Assembly (NCBI GenBank): GCA_934489915.1
Contig: CAKSSZ010000111.1
Coordinates: 1-5,657, forward strand
DNA from: an uncultured Clostridia bacterium
Lineage (GTDB): Bacteria; Bacillota; Clostridia; HGM11514
DNA length: 5,657 bases
Direction of reading: 5' to 3'
A program made the position numbers and the translations under genes. This document shows, one piece after another, positions 5,595-5,657 of this stretch; the stretch's first letter is position 1; every line of letters begins with the position of its first letter. The notes beneath the pieces were generated by a model. The model did not search any database. It was not told the DNA's origin and was given only the letters and a program-made list of their open reading frames with translations.

Positions 5595-5657
5595 TCCCCC
5601 CTTCTCGGCTGTACTGCGAAAAAGGATGTCTGTAAGCCCGATTGCCGCCCCTCCGGC

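Larger units (their letters stand above)
5328..5657. other. low-G+C stretch upstream of the tape measure with no convincing gene
   Basis: Bases 5331-5580 contain about 107 G+C of 250 (43%), against about 57-62% in sampled patches of the tail genes. On the minus strand an 82-codon frame (5503-5255, starting MAQNQRQERNRQPGSGG) is open. It has no ribosome site, a TAA two codons before its ATG, and a 73-nt overlap into the tape measure. A second frame, from 5520 to a TGA near 5304, is open but very basic and would start only at an internal ATG. At the right edge all three minus frames are open for 27-37 codons and stop at 5574, 5561 and 5542. One may be the 3' end of an upstream gene, but none is recognisable. 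No tail assembly chaperone, major tail protein or clear sigma-70 promoter is seen. Confidence 0.6.

Noticed and set aside
5328..5657. A sigma-70 promoter for the tail operon in the low-G+C stretch.
   Set aside because: No TTGACA-like and TATAAT-like pair with 16-18 spacing was found on the minus strand. AT-richness alone is not enough.
1..5657. CRISPR array, tRNA, rRNA, insertion sequence or diversity-generating repeat pair.
   Set aside because: No regularly spaced direct repeats, cloverleaf, transposase frame or template/variable repeat pair was seen on either strand.

Overview
The window is the distal-tail (baseplate) section of a siphovirus-type phage or prophage. All recognisable genes lie on the minus strand, so transcription runs from high to low coordinates. 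Short-patch hand counts give about 57-62% G+C in the genes. Strong AGGAGG-type ribosome binding sites, ATG starts, tightly overlapping genes and the protein families present all point to a high-G+C Firmicutes host, probably a gut-type clostridium (Oscillospiraceae/Ruminococcaceae-like). The host assignment is inference; no host gene is present.

Layout in the direction of transcription. (a) 5657-5328: about 330 bases with no convincing gene, including a stretch of roughly 43% G+C with three small inverted repeats. (b) 5327-3474: a short (617 aa) tail tape-measure protein. (c) 3473-2616: a Dit-type distal tail protein, starting on the base after the tape-measure stop. (d) 2616-1438: a baseplate hub / tail-associated protein of the Gp37-like family, joined to Dit by a TGATG overlap. 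(e) 1435-632: an unrecognised beta-rich 267-aa protein, a candidate receptor-binding or baseplate accessory protein. (f) 619-1: the N-terminal 206 codons of a BppU-like upper baseplate / tail-fibre protein, which runs off the window. The order tape measure, Dit, hub, adhesion proteins is the classical siphovirus order, and gaps of 12 nt or less indicate one translationally coupled operon.

The proteins should work together at the tail tip. The tape measure fills the tail tube and sets its length, Dit forms the hub ring at the tube end, the Gp37-like protein closes the tip, and the last two genes supply adhesion or baseplate periphery. No tail-tip peptidase or peptidoglycan hydrolase is visible in these five proteins.

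The most striking observations are an exact 46-residue internal repeat in the tape measure, with glycines and cysteines recurring at identical positions, and the low-G+C, hairpin-rich sequence where a tail assembly chaperone gene would normally lie. I found no clear evidence for a new defence or other non-phage system. The closest candidate for something undescribed is the module boundary at 5328-5657.
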